Under the pieces are notes generated by a model. It was given only the letters and a program-made list of their open reading frames with translations. It ran no database searches and had not been told where the DNA came from. A DNA stretch of 64,000 bases, taken from the NCBI GenBank assembly GCA_036806345.1, contig DAIROT010000005.1, positions 1 through 64,000 on the forward strand, given 5' to 3'. Positions within the stretch are counted from its first letter, which is position 1. Each line of letters starts with the position of its first letter. Of the stretch, positions 17,318 through 25,542 are shown piece by piece. This DNA comes from QHCF01 sp003244275 (GTDB taxonomy: Bacteria > Actinomycetota > Acidimicrobiia > Acidimicrobiales > QHCF01). The position numbers and the translations under genes are program-made.

Positions 17318-19107
17318 GACTCGTCCATCGGACGCAGGGACACCGCAGAGCCTCCGTCCTCGCACGAGCGCTGGGCCGCCTCCAGGACGGCTACTACCCG
17401 CCGGGCTGACTCGGGAGTCACCGCCAGAGGCTCACCAGCCAGGAGGTGGTTGGCCAGGTTGGCGTGAAAGGCGAAGGGCTGGGCGGGGGAGGGGGGAAGG
17501 CGGGTCTCGGTGGTGCCGTAGCCGCTCTCGTAGCGGGCCAGGGTGAGATCGGCCGGCGCCTCGGCGTGATGGAAGCGCTCGACCACGTGGCCCCGAACTG
17601 GTTCCACCCGCTCGACGGACAAGGGCCGATACCAGCCGACCATCGTCCCGGCTGTCCCCTGGACCCAGAACTTGGGCCGGCGCACGGCGGCCACATCGCT
17701 CTGGAGGAACTCGGCCTCCCGGCCGTCGGGCCAGGTGAGGTGCACCCGGACCTGGTCGAGGTTGGTGACGTCGTGCCACACCCGCTTGTGGCCGTGGGCA
17801 ACCACGGTGGCTGGCATGCCGCCCATGAGCAGCAGCGCCCAGTCCAGGTGGTGCGATCCCCAGTCGTACACCGCGCCGCCGGAGACAGCCGTGTGCGAGT
17901 GCCAGGCTCGGCACGGATGCTCGAAGCCGCCCACGAAGGTCTCCACGTTGAACAGCTGACCCAGCAGCCCCCTATCGACCGCCCGGCGGATGGCCAGGAA
18001 GTCAGGGTCCCAACGCCGGTTCTGGTTGACGGTGAGCACCCGCTCGTGCTGGCGGGCCGTAACCATCAGCTGATCGGCCTGGGCCACGGTGAAGCACAGC
18101 GGCTTCTCGCAGGCGACGTGCTTGCCGGCTCGCAGGAGGCGCAGGGCGATGTCGGCATGGGCCACGGGCGGGGTGGCTACCACCACCACCTCGACGTCGT
18201 CGTCAGCGGCCAGCTCGTCGACGGTCGTGTAGGCCCTGACGCCGGGGAAGTCGTGCTCGGCCGCCTTGCGCCGGTCAGGGTTGGAGTCACAGGTGGCCAC
18301 GAACTCCAGGCCGTCGGTCACCTGGGCGGCGGTGGCGTGATAGGTGCCCATGCCCCCGTAGGGGCCGTAGCCGACCACGGCCAGCCCCAGCGTGCGCGGG
18401 GTTGCGAGGCGATCCCCCCAGGTGAGGGGCGGGGCCAGGCTGCGGCGCAGGATGGTGGCCAGATCGGGATGGGCCAACGCCTCGGCGGTGTTGCCCAGCC
18501 CAGACACCACCACCCGGCCTGCCCCCAGGGAACCGGCGACGACCACCGCACGATCGGAGAAGGCCATGCTCACCGAGACCAGGACCTCACCGGCCGGGCC
18601 GACCTCCAGAGGGCAGAGGCGGTCGAGCACCGCGAGCTCGGGGGCGGCATCGCCGCCGGCCGGCCTGGGCGGTCCCAGGCGACGGGTGAGAGGGTTGGTC
18701 GGCGACACCAGCCTGGCGAACCACTCGGCCTGGCCAGTCAGTGGTCCGGCGGCCACGGCGATGCTGGCCAACTCAGTCGGCCAGGACGGTGCGGCCCGGT
18801 TGACCATAACCACCAGGCTGGCCCCGTGACTGACATGGTCAAGCAGGGCGACCAGCCAAGCCGGATCAAGGGCGTCGGTGGCCGTGTCCAATAGCACCGC
18901 CTCGTAACTGGTCGGGGGCGGTAGGGCCGACCCGGTCGCCCGGACATCCAGCTCCCGATCTGCTCCCGACCCCGGCCCCACCAATGCCACCAGGGCGGCC
19001 TGACGCCGCTCGTCCAGGCGGGAGGACAGGACGAGGGTGGGTGCCGGGACAGACTGGGTGGATGCGACCACCGGCAGGCCGGTAGGACGCGGCACAGGAG
19101 GCCTCAT
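17314..19107 (-). CDS. ThuA-like domain fused to Gfo/Idh/MocA oxidoreductase
   Basis: A 597-aa fusion. Residues about 15-235 resemble the ThuA class I glutamine-amidotransferase-like domain (YEAVLLDTATDALDPAWLVAL, then GRVVVSGLGNTAEALAHPDL). Residues about 245-595 are a Gfo/Idh/MocA dehydrogenase: Rossmann VVGYGPYGGMGTYHA, catalytic EKP in HVACEKPLCF, and GGAVYDWGSHHLDWALLL. ThuA-type proteins occur in sugar utilisation loci, so a sugar or cyclitol substrate is likely (inference). ATG 19107 starts the conserved part. This is the first gene of the coupled operon running down to 14035. Confidence 0.8.
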   Translation of the reverse strand: MRPPVPRPTGLPVVASTQSVPAPTLVLSSRLDERRQAALVALVGPGSGADRELDVRATGSALPPPTSYEAVLLDTATDALDPAWLVALLDHVSHGASLVVMVNRAAPSWPTELASIAVAAGPLTGQAEWFARLVSPTNPLTRRLGPPRPAGGDAAPELAVLDRLCPLEVGPAGEVLVSVSMAFSDRAVVVAGSLGAGRVVVSGLGNTAEALAHPDLATILRRSLAPPLTWGDRLATPRTLGLAVVGYGPYGGMGTYHATAAQVTDGLEFVATCDSNPDRRKAAEHDFPGVRAYTTVDELAADDDVEVVVVATPPVAHADIALRLLRAGKHVACEKPLCFTVAQADQLMVTARQHERVLTVNQNRRWDPDFLAIRRAVDRGLLGQLFNVETFVGGFEHPCRAWHSHTAVSGGAVYDWGSHHLDWALLLMGGMPATVVAHGHKRVWHDVTNLDQVRVHLTWPDGREAEFLQSDVAAVRRPKFWVQGTAGTMVGWYRPLSVERVEPVRGHVVERFHHAEAPADLTLARYESGYGTTETRLPPSPAQPFAFHANLANHLLAGEPLAVTPESARRVVAVLEAAQRSCEDGGSAVSLRPMDES

Positions 19108-19277
19108 GCCGACCGGGACACCCCTGGAGTGGCGGCCCCGTGGCGCTGGCTGAGGCGAATCACCGGCACGCCGCGCTATAACTGACGAGCAGCCCGGATC
19201 ATTCCCAACACTGCTCCGTAGGGGCAACTGAGCACGGCACGGGCTCCCTCGACGAGACGGACGTAAGGAGATGTCAG

Positions 19278-19736
19278 ATGGCCACCATCGAGCCCGGCAC
19301 CGAGGCGCCGGCCTTCAGCCTTCCCGACCAGGACGGCAACACTGTATCGCTGGGCGACTTCACCGGGCAGCGCGTCCTCGTCTACTTCTATCCCAAGGAC
19401 GATACCCCCGGCTGCACCAAGGAGGCCTGCCAGTTCAACGACAACCTGGCAGCCTTCGAGTCGGCGGGCGTACCGGTCCTCGGGGTCTCGCCCGACGCGG
19501 CCGCCAGCCATGTGCGCTTTCGTGACAAGTACGGTTTGCGTTTGCAGCTCCTCTCGGACCCCGGCCACGCGGCGATGGAGAGCTACGGTGCCTGGGGCGA
19601 GAAGACCAGCTACGGCAAGACGACCACCGGTGTCATCCGGTCCACCTTCCTGATCGACGAGCAGGGCAAGGTGGCCAGGGTGTGGTCCAATGTGAAGGCC
19701 GACGGGCACGCCACCAGGGTCCTGGCCGAGCTGTGA
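19278..19736 (+). CDS. bcp: Thioredoxin-dependent thiol peroxidase (Bcp/PrxQ)
   Basis: A peroxiredoxin that reduces hydrogen peroxide and organic peroxides. The 152-aa product has the peroxidatic cysteine in YPKDDTPGCTKEACQFND with the resolving cysteine five residues on, as in Bcp/PrxQ. GVIRSTFLIDEQGKV is the expected C-terminal strand. ATG 19278 follows a GTAAGGAG ribosome site. It stands alone between a divergent operon and a convergent membrane protein gene. Confidence 0.95.
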   Translation: MATIEPGTEAPAFSLPDQDGNTVSLGDFTGQRVLVYFYPKDDTPGCTKEACQFNDNLAAFESAGVPVLGVSPDAAASHVRFRDKYGLRLQLLSDPGHAAMESYGAWGEKTSYGKTTTGVIRSTFLIDEQGKVARVWSNVKADGHATRVLAEL

Positions 19737-19749
19737 GCACCCGCTCCGA

Positions 19750-20169
19750 CTAGGCCAGGTGGGTGATGTCGGTGGCCAGCAGGCTGGCGACCAGGCCCAT
19801 CACCGCCAGGTATACGACCGTTATCGGCCATCGCCACCGGTGATCGGCCAACCAAAATCGCCGGATGCCCCGGACGTCGAACACCAGGGCCACCACCGCG
19901 ATGGGTATACCGATGATCGGGCCGACGCCGGCCGCTGCCCCCAGGGCGGGAGTGAGGATGGGCAGCACGAGGTAGCTGAGCAGGCACCGAAGGCCGGAGA
20001 TGACCATCGAGGTGCTGAAGATGCGATGAGCGGCATCGTCTCCAACCGTGGGCGGCCCGCTCGGGATGCGCAAGAGGCGGCGCATGGCCCTGTCTGCTCG
20101 AACCCTGTCGGCCGGCGCCCTCTTTGGAGCCGGTGCCCCCTCAGCGGGGATGACGACAACTTGTTCCAT
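19750..20169 (-). CDS. Predicted multi-pass membrane protein
   Basis: An unrecognised 139-aa protein. After about 45 polar, basic residues come hydrophobic segments near SMVISGLRCLLSYLVLPIL, GVGPIIGIPIAVVALVF and WPITVVYLAVMGLVASLL, suggesting three membrane helices. ATG 20169 (MEQVVVIP) is preferred over a start 21 bp upstream that would overlap the cbbR end. Its position just beyond cbbR may be incidental. Confidence 0.55.
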   Translation of the reverse strand: MEQVVVIPAEGAPAPKRAPADRVRADRAMRRLLRIPSGPPTVGDDAAHRIFSTSMVISGLRCLLSYLVLPILTPALGAAAGVGPIIGIPIAVVALVFDVRGIRRFWLADHRWRWPITVVYLAVMGLVASLLATDITHLA

Positions 20170-20186
20170 CGAGCTCCACCGTACGG

Positions 20187-21125
20187 TCACCTGACCGCAG
20201 TTTCCAACCGGGTTGCGGTGCGGGACCAGACCATCTCAGCGCCGAGCAGGTGATCTCGAAAAAGGGCCGCCGTGGCTGGAAGCTCCTCGCCCACTCTAGC
20301 CACCAGGTTCCAGCGCCGACGCAGCGGCAGTGGCCCTGCCCTCCACTCCTCCAGGCTTCCCTCGTCGAGCTGGCGCCCCACCGCAGCCCGGGAGATCAGG
20401 GCTATGCCCAATCCCACTGCCGCCGACTCCCGTAGGGCGCCGTTGGAACCGAGCGTCAGGCGGGGCGGAGCGATGCCCAGCTCCTCGAACAGCTCGTCGG
20501 CGGTGGAACGGGTGCCCGAGCCCGGCTCGCGCACCAGCCAGGTCCGCCGGGCCAGCTGGGAGATGGGCACCTCGCGGGCCCGCTCCCCGGTCCGTTGCCC
20601 GGGTTTACCGTCGGCCGCCGCCACCAGCACCAGGTAGTTGTCGGCCTCGGCCAGGGTGACCAGGTGGCTGCCCAGGGGGGGCCGGCCGCCGATGGCCAGG
20701 TCCACGCCGCTGTGCTCCAAGAGCTCCCAGACCCGACTGCGGTTGCCCACCTCGAGGATCACCTCCACGGCCGGGTAAAGGCCGCGAAAAGACGCCAACA
20801 GCGCCGGCACCACATGCTCACCAGCGGTGGTGACGGCGGCCAGGCGCAGGCACCCTCGCTCCGGATCGGCCTGCGCGGTGGTCGCCACCTTGGCCTCCTC
20901 CCACAGCCCGAGCAGGCGCCGGCCGTAGGTGGCCAGCACCTTGCCGGCCGGGGTGAGTCGCAAACCTCGCCCGTCCCGCTCCACCAGGCGGACGCCCAGC
21001 TCCTCGGTGAGGCGGGCCACCACCGACGACACCGCCGGCTGGCTGACGACCAGGTGCTCAGCCGCCTCTCGCACCGACTCGGTCTCGGCCAAGACCACGA
21101 AGGTTTGGAGTTGGTTGGGGGTCAT
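20187..21125 (-). CDS. cbbR: LysR-family regulator, CbbR-like
   Basis: A LysR-type regulator of 312 aa, divergent from the RuBisCO operon, the standard position of CbbR, which activates Calvin-cycle genes in response to metabolites. The N-terminal helix-turn-helix is MTPNQLQTFVVLAETESV with SQPAVSSVVARLTEELG; the rest is the periplasmic-binding-protein-like effector domain (LAIGGRPPLGSHLV, VREPGSGTRSTADELF). Its ATG at 21125 overlaps one of two direct repeats in the 109-bp shared promoter, so autorepression is plausible. Confidence 0.88.
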   Translation of the reverse strand: MTPNQLQTFVVLAETESVREAAEHLVVSQPAVSSVVARLTEELGVRLVERDGRGLRLTPAGKVLATYGRRLLGLWEEAKVATTAQADPERGCLRLAAVTTAGEHVVPALLASFRGLYPAVEVILEVGNRSRVWELLEHSGVDLAIGGRPPLGSHLVTLAEADNYLVLVAAADGKPGQRTGERAREVPISQLARRTWLVREPGSGTRSTADELFEELGIAPPRLTLGSNGALRESAAVGLGIALISRAAVGRQLDEGSLEEWRAGPLPLRRRWNLVARVGEELPATAALFRDHLLGAEMVWSRTATRLETAVR

Positions 21126-21174
21126 AGATAGGTGTGAGCTTATAGGACGGCGCTAAAGTTTCAATAGACAGGTG
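21124..21174. promoter_or_regulatory. Candidate CbbR operator: two direct repeats 40 bp apart
   Basis: ATAGATAGGTG at 21124-21134 and ATAGACAGGTG at 21164-21174 differ at one base and are exactly 40 bp apart, about four helical turns, on the same DNA face. They occupy the cbbR-cbbL divergent promoter; the first overlaps the cbbR start codon. Confidence 0.45.
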
Positions 21175-21234
21175 ATGAAAGATTCGCGATACTGGTGGTA
21201 GGAAGAGCTGAGCTACGTGAGAGGAGCTAGATCA

Positions 21235-22719
21235 ATGGCTGAGAAGAACGGTAAGGAAAACGGCAAGGCTGACGGCGCCAAGCGGGACGGGAAGAAGGAC
21301 CGCTGGTCTGCTGGCGTGATCCCCTACGCCCAGATGGGCTACTGGGACGAGGATTACGAGCCCAAGGACCGAGACGTTCTGGCCGCTTTCCGTATCACCC
21401 CTCAGCCGGGAGTCGACCCCAAGGAGGCGGCCGCCGCGGTGGCCGGGGAGTCGTCCACTGCCACCTGGACGGTGGTGTGGACCGACCGCTTGACCGCCCA
21501 CGATCATTACCAGGCCAAGGCCTTCAGCGTGGAGCCGGTCCCTGGAGCCGACGGCCAGTACATCGCCTATATCGCCTACGACATGGACCTGTTCGAAGAG
21601 GGTTCGATCGCCAACATGACGTCTTCGATCATCGGCAACGTGTTCGGGTTCAAGGCCCTCAAGGCCCTTCGCCTGGAGGACCTGCGCATCCCGGTCCCCT
21701 ACGTCAAGACCTTCCAGGGACCTCCGCATGGCATCGTGATGGAGCGGGAGTACCTCAACAAGTATGGGCGCCCGCTGCTGGGCGCCACCACCAAGCCCAA
21801 GTTGGGCCTGTCCGCCCGCAACTACGGCCGGGTGGTCTATGAGGCGCTGCGGGGCGGCTTGGACTTCACCAAGGACGACGAGAACATCAACAGCCAGCCC
21901 TTCATGCGCTGGCGGGACCGCTACCTGTACTCCATGGAGGGGGTCCAGCGGGCCCAGCAGGTCACCGGCGAGGTCAAGGGCCACTACCTCAACGTGACCG
22001 CCGCCACCATGGAAGATATGTACGAGCGGGCCGAGTTCGCCAAGGAGCTGGGCAGCATCATCATCATGATGGATCTGACCGTTGGCTTCACCGCCATGAC
22101 CTCGATGTCCAAGTGGGCGCGTGCCAACGGCATGATCCTGCACCTGCACCGGGCTGGCTATGCCACCTACGCCCGGCAGAAGAACCACGGGGTGAACTTC
22201 CGGGTCATAGGCAAGTGGTGCCGGCTGCTTGGAGTGGACCACATCCACGCCGGCACGGTGGTGGGCAAGCTGGAGGGCGATCCCAACATCATCATGGGCT
22301 ACTACGACACCCTGCGCTTAGAGCACGTCGAGGCCAACCCCGCCCAGGGCATCTACTTCACCCAGGACTGGGCCTCCATGCCAGGCGTCATGCCGGTCGC
22401 ATCTGGCGGCATCCACGCCGGGCAGATGCACCAGCTGCTCCACTACCTGGGCGAGGACGTGGTGCTGCAGTTTGGCGGCGGCACCATCGGGCACCCGATG
22501 GGAATCGCAGCGGGCGCAACCGCCAACCGGGTGGCGGCCGAGGTCATGATCAAGGCTCGCAATGAGGGCAAGGACTACATGGCCGAGGGGCCCGAGATCC
22601 TCAAGGCGGCCGCCAAGAAGTGCCCCGAGCTTCAGACGGCTCTGGACACCTGGGGCGAGATCAGCTTCGACTACGAGTCGACCGACACGCCAGATGTCGT
22701 GCCCACCCCGTCCACCTAG
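21235..22719 (+). CDS. cbbL: Ribulose-1,5-bisphosphate carboxylase large subunit, red-type form I
   Basis: Fixes CO2 onto ribulose-1,5-bisphosphate. The 494-aa protein reads as red-type form IC/ID: an extended charged N-terminus, YAQMGYWDEDYEPKD, catalytic K187 in ATTKPKLGLS, carbamylated K213 with D215/E216 in GGLDFTKDDEN, HLHRAG near 303-308, loop-6 K345 in GTVVGKLEGD, and MPVASGGIHAGQMHQLL. All catalytic residues I can check are present. ATG 21235 follows GAGGAG. cbbS starts 30 bp later; CbbX, the matching red-type activase, follows. Confidence 0.97.
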   Translation: MAEKNGKENGKADGAKRDGKKDRWSAGVIPYAQMGYWDEDYEPKDRDVLAAFRITPQPGVDPKEAAAAVAGESSTATWTVVWTDRLTAHDHYQAKAFSVEPVPGADGQYIAYIAYDMDLFEEGSIANMTSSIIGNVFGFKALKALRLEDLRIPVPYVKTFQGPPHGIVMEREYLNKYGRPLLGATTKPKLGLSARNYGRVVYEALRGGLDFTKDDENINSQPFMRWRDRYLYSMEGVQRAQQVTGEVKGHYLNVTAATMEDMYERAEFAKELGSIIIMMDLTVGFTAMTSMSKWARANGMILHLHRAGYATYARQKNHGVNFRVIGKWCRLLGVDHIHAGTVVGKLEGDPNIIMGYYDTLRLEHVEANPAQGIYFTQDWASMPGVMPVASGGIHAGQMHQLLHYLGEDVVLQFGGGTIGHPMGIAAGATANRVAAEVMIKARNEGKDYMAEGPEILKAAAKKCPELQTALDTWGEISFDYESTDTPDVVPTPST

Positions 22720-22749
22720 TCGCCCGACCTATCGAGAAGGAGTCCAACA

Positions 22750-23175
22750 ATGCATGTGACCCAAGGTACGTTTTCCTACCTACCCGAGTTGACCGACGAC
22801 GAGATCAAGGCGCAGATCCAATACGCCATCGACAACGGGTGGGCAATTGCCATCGAGCTCACCGACGACCCTCACCCCCGTAACGTCTACTGGGAGATGT
22901 GGGGTCTGCCGATGTTCGAGATAGAGGACGCGGCAGGCGCCTTCAGCGAGGTCAAGCGGTGCCGGGAGGCCTTCCCCAACCAGTACGTGCGGGTGAGCGC
23001 CTACGATCCCAGGCTGCATCGCCAGACCACGGCGCTGGCCTTCATCGTCAACCGGCCGTCCGAGGAGCCCGGCTTTCGTATCGACCGCCAGGAGACTCAC
23101 GATCGCCAAATCAACTACACCTTGTACCCGTACTCGGCCAACCAACCTGTCGGCGAGCGGTACGCCAAGAGCTGA
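22750..23175 (+). CDS. cbbS: RuBisCO small subunit, red-type
   Basis: Caps the L8 core of form I RuBisCO. The 141-aa protein begins THVTQGTFSYLP-like (MHVTQGTFSYLPELTD), has NVYWEMWGLPMFE and ends with the long C-terminal extension (INYTLYPYSANQPVGERY) that forms the central beta-barrel in red-type enzymes. AAGGAG precedes the ATG. Its TGA overlaps the proposed cbbX ATG (TGATG). Confidence 0.96.
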   Translation: MHVTQGTFSYLPELTDDEIKAQIQYAIDNGWAIAIELTDDPHPRNVYWEMWGLPMFEIEDAAGAFSEVKRCREAFPNQYVRVSAYDPRLHRQTTALAFIVNRPSEEPGFRIDRQETHDRQINYTLYPYSANQPVGERYAKS

Positions 23176-24347
23176 TGGCAGGCGACGACGAGCGAAGCCG
23201 CCCGTCCGGGTTCGCCATGATATCGCCCGGGGGTTCCCCGGGCGGTATCATGTCGGGCGGCTCCGACAAGGGCCAGTCCGACAAGGGCCAGTCCGACAGC
23301 GACGAACCGGACGAAGCAACCGACGATTCGCAGACCCGGGAGCTGGGCGACGATGAGCTAGTCGACCTGGTCAACGAGAGGACAGAGTCGGACGTCGACG
23401 AGATCCTCAGCCGCCTGGACCGGGAGCTGGTGGGACTGGTTCCCATCAAGACCCGCATCCGAGAGATTGCATCGCTGTTGCTGATCGACCGGCTCCGCCG
23501 GCGCTACCAGCTGGGCTCCTCCCGGCCATCGCTGCACATGTGCTTCACCGGTAGCCCGGGGACGGGCAAGACGACGGTGGCCCTGCGCATGGCCGAGCTG
23601 CTGCACAAGCTCGGCTACCTGCGCCGCAACACCCTGGTGTCGGTCACCCGGGACGACCTGGTCGGCCAGTACATCGGCCATACTGCTCCCAAGACCCGCG
23701 AGGTCCTCAAGCGGGCCATGGGCGGTGTGTTGTTCATCGACGAGGCCTACTACCTCTACCGGGTGGAGAACGAGCGGGACTACGGCCAGGAGACCATCGA
23801 GATGCTTCTCCAGGTCATGGAGAACGAGCGCGACGATCTGGTGGTGATCCTGGCTGGCTACAAGGACCGCATGGATACATTCTTCCAATCCAACCCAGGC
23901 ATGAGCTCGCGGATTGCCCACCACTTGGACTTCCCCAACTACAGCGCGGAGGAGTTGCTGGCCATCGGCCGGTTGATGCTCGAGGAGCAGGACTACACCC
24001 TGGCTCCCGATGCCGAGACAGCACTGGCCGAGTACCTCCAGAGGCGTATGGCCCAACCCCGCTTCTCCAACGCCCGTAGTGTGCGCAACGCGCTGGAGCG
24101 GGCGCGCCTGCGCCACGCCGATCGACTCGTCTCCTCCGGCGCCAAGCAGTTGAGCAAGGAGGACCTCATGCGCATCGAGGCGGAGGACATCCTGCGCAGC
24201 CGGGTATTCGATGACGACAGCCCGACCGAGATCCCTTACGAGGCAGATGGTGAGTCGGACAGCGCCGAGTCGGACGAGGCGAACGGTAAGGCCAGCGACG
24301 ACTCCGAGCCCGCGCTGAGCGAGCAAGCCGAGACCAAGAACGCCTGA
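23175..24347 (+). CDS. cbbX: Red-type RuBisCO activase CbbX
   Basis: An AAA+ remodeller that frees inhibited red-type RuBisCO by pulling on the large-subunit C-terminus. In the 390-aa form, Walker A is GSPGTGKT (126-133), the pore loop region is GQYIGHTAPKT and Walker B is GVLFIDEAYYL (D189, E190); NARSVRNALERA is sensor 2. It is longer than usual: about 80 N-terminal residues are low complexity (SDKGQSDKGQSD), and about 45 C-terminal residues are acidic. ATG 23175 overlaps the cbbS stop, but a strong hairpin at 23217-23251 raises the option of ATG 23250. Confidence 0.92.
   Translation: MAGDDERSRPSGFAMISPGGSPGGIMSGGSDKGQSDKGQSDSDEPDEATDDSQTRELGDDELVDLVNERTESDVDEILSRLDRELVGLVPIKTRIREIASLLLIDRLRRRYQLGSSRPSLHMCFTGSPGTGKTTVALRMAELLHKLGYLRRNTLVSVTRDDLVGQYIGHTAPKTREVLKRAMGGVLFIDEAYYLYRVENERDYGQETIEMLLQVMENERDDLVVILAGYKDRMDTFFQSNPGMSSRIAHHLDFPNYSAEELLAIGRLMLEEQDYTLAPDAETALAEYLQRRMAQPRFSNARSVRNALERARLRHADRLVSSGAKQLSKEDLMRIEAEDILRSRVFDDDSPTEIPYEADGESDSAESDEANGKASDDSEPALSEQAETKNA
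23217..23251 (+). other. Strong hairpin at the cbbS/cbbX junction
   Basis: ATGATATCGCCCGGGG (23217-23232) and CCCCGGGCGGTATCAT (23236-23251) can form a 16-bp RNA stem with one G-U pair and a GTT loop. It begins 42 nt after the proposed cbbX start and includes an alternative ATG at 23250. It may stabilise cbbLS mRNA or limit cbbX expression. Confidence 0.6.
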
Positions 24348-24373
24348 CACCGCCCGGGCACCCGGCGCCAGGT

Positions 24374-24403
24374 CGCCCCACCGACGGGCTGGTCGGTGGG
24401 GCG
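24374..24403. terminator. Bidirectional hairpin between cbbX and prk
   Basis: CGCCCCACCGAC (24374-24385) and GTCGGTGGGGCG (24392-24403) form a perfect 12-bp stem with a 6-nt loop in the 62-bp gap between two convergent genes. No T-run follows on either strand. Confidence 0.65.
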
Positions 24404-24409
24404 GATCAA

Positions 24410-25414
24410 TTAGATGTGCTGGTGCTCACCGAGGTGGCTGTGGCCGTCGTGGTCATCGGCGCTGACCCGGACCAGCACAGACTTCTCGGCGCTGAGGATC
24501 CGGTGGGCCAGGATCAGCTGGGTGAGGGCCAGCGGATCGCTGTGGGCTCGCTCGGAGGGCTCGTCGTAGCCACCCAGCACGAGGGGCTCCACTCGCTGGA
24601 GCTGATGCTGGCGGTCGCCGATGTGGCCCCACATCTCCTCTTCCACCTTGAGGGCCTTCTCGGTGGAGACCCTCCCATCGATCTCGATGACGTCGGACTG
24701 CTCGCCATCCTCGTCCTTCACATCCACCAGGAAACGCACGGTCTCCCCATCGTCCAGGCTCTGGTCGAAGCTGAGCCGGGGCAGCGAGTGGCGCTGGCTG
24801 ACTCGGACGTTGAGGTGTCCCATGTCCCGCAGCTCAGGCTCCGGCCGGAAGAAGCGCACCACCATGTCCGCCTCCGACCGTTGGGGGGTGATGTAGGCAT
24901 CGACGTCCGGTCGGCGGGCCTCCAGCTCGGCGCGAACCTCCTCCTCGTTGTAGCCCCGCTTGGCCTGGTCTCGCTGCAGCTTCCACTCGATGCGCAGCTC
25001 CGGCTCCGGGTCCAGCCACACCTTGAGGTCGAAGAGGTTGCGCACGCTGGAGGCCAGGAAGGGATGGAGGCCCTGGATGATGGCCACCTCTTTGGGCTCG
25101 ATCCGCTCGGGGCCCTTGAACGTGCCGTCGGCGTGGTCGTAGATGGGCTTGTCGATCGCCTCGCCCCGCTTGAGAGCCAGCAGCTGCTCTTCCATCAGGT
25201 AGAAATTGTTCGCCCGCGGGTGCAGAGCGGTGAGGTCCACCAGCTTGCGCTCCCGCCGATCAAGGGCGTGGTAGTCGTCCAGGCAGATGGTGGTGATACG
25301 GTCCTCGCCGAAGAGGTCGTAGAAGGCCGCCGCCAGTGTCGACTTGCCGCTGCCGCTGTCTCCGCCAATTCCCACCAGGATAGGCCGGCGGGGGGTAAGG
25401 TCTATATCTGCCAT
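24410..25414 (-). CDS. prkB: Phosphoribulokinase
   Basis: Regenerates the RuBisCO substrate by phosphorylating ribulose 5-phosphate. The 334-aa product has P-loop GIGGDSGSGKST near residues 15-26, CLDDYHALDRRERK, the ENNFYL-like NNFYLMEEQL segment and the family IIQGLHPFL strand. The C-terminal tail is His/Asp-rich (DDHDGHSHLGEHQHI), which could bind metal. No paired regulatory cysteines of the plant type are apparent near the P-loop. It converges on the cbbLSX operon and completes the two Calvin-cycle-specific activities within 4 kb. Confidence 0.93.
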   Translation of the reverse strand: MADIDLTPRRPILVGIGGDSGSGKSTLAAAFYDLFGEDRITTICLDDYHALDRRERKLVDLTALHPRANNFYLMEEQLLALKRGEAIDKPIYDHADGTFKGPERIEPKEVAIIQGLHPFLASSVRNLFDLKVWLDPEPELRIEWKLQRDQAKRGYNEEEVRAELEARRPDVDAYITPQRSEADMVVRFFRPEPELRDMGHLNVRVSQRHSLPRLSFDQSLDDGETVRFLVDVKDEDGEQSDVIEIDGRVSTEKALKVEEEMWGHIGDRQHQLQRVEPLVLGGYDEPSERAHSDPLALTQLILAHRILSAEKSVLVRVSADDHDGHSHLGEHQHI

Positions 25415-25429
25415 TCAGCCACCCTACCA

Positions 25430-25451
25430 CTTGGGGGCTACGCCCCCCAAG
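25430..25451. other. GC-rich hairpin upstream of prk
   Basis: CTTGGGGG and CCCCCAAG (25444-25451) pair around a short loop. It lies 15 bp upstream of the prk start and may be part of its leader or a REP-like element. Confidence 0.4.
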
Positions 25452-25471
25452 GACGCCCCAACATCAAAAGC

Positions 25472-25496
25472 ACGGTCTCGCCTCCGGCGAGACCGT
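25472..25496 (-). terminator. Terminator of the carbonic anhydrase gene
   Basis: ACGGTCTCGCC and GGCGAGACCGT form a perfect 11-bp stem with a 3-nt loop. On the - strand it is followed by GCTTTTGATG, consistent with intrinsic termination after the carbonic anhydrase gene. Confidence 0.7.
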
Positions 25497-25505
25497 CTTT
25501 CTGTT

Positions 25506-25542
25506 CCGACCAGCCAGGGCTGCTTCGCGGCCGGATGGTCGG
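25506..25542 (+). repeat. 27-bp intergenic repeat, copy 2, within a 37-nt hairpin
   Basis: Bases 25506-25532 match the opposite strand of 3553-3579 with two differences. Here flanking CCGACCA/TGGTCGG arms extend it to a hairpin that ends exactly at the carbonic anhydrase stop codon. Confidence 0.5.

Noticed and set aside
21232..22248. 338-aa open frame opposite cbbL
   Set aside because: It is an antisense shadow of a highly conserved gene; high GC keeps the opposite frame open, and the translation has no recognisable motifs.
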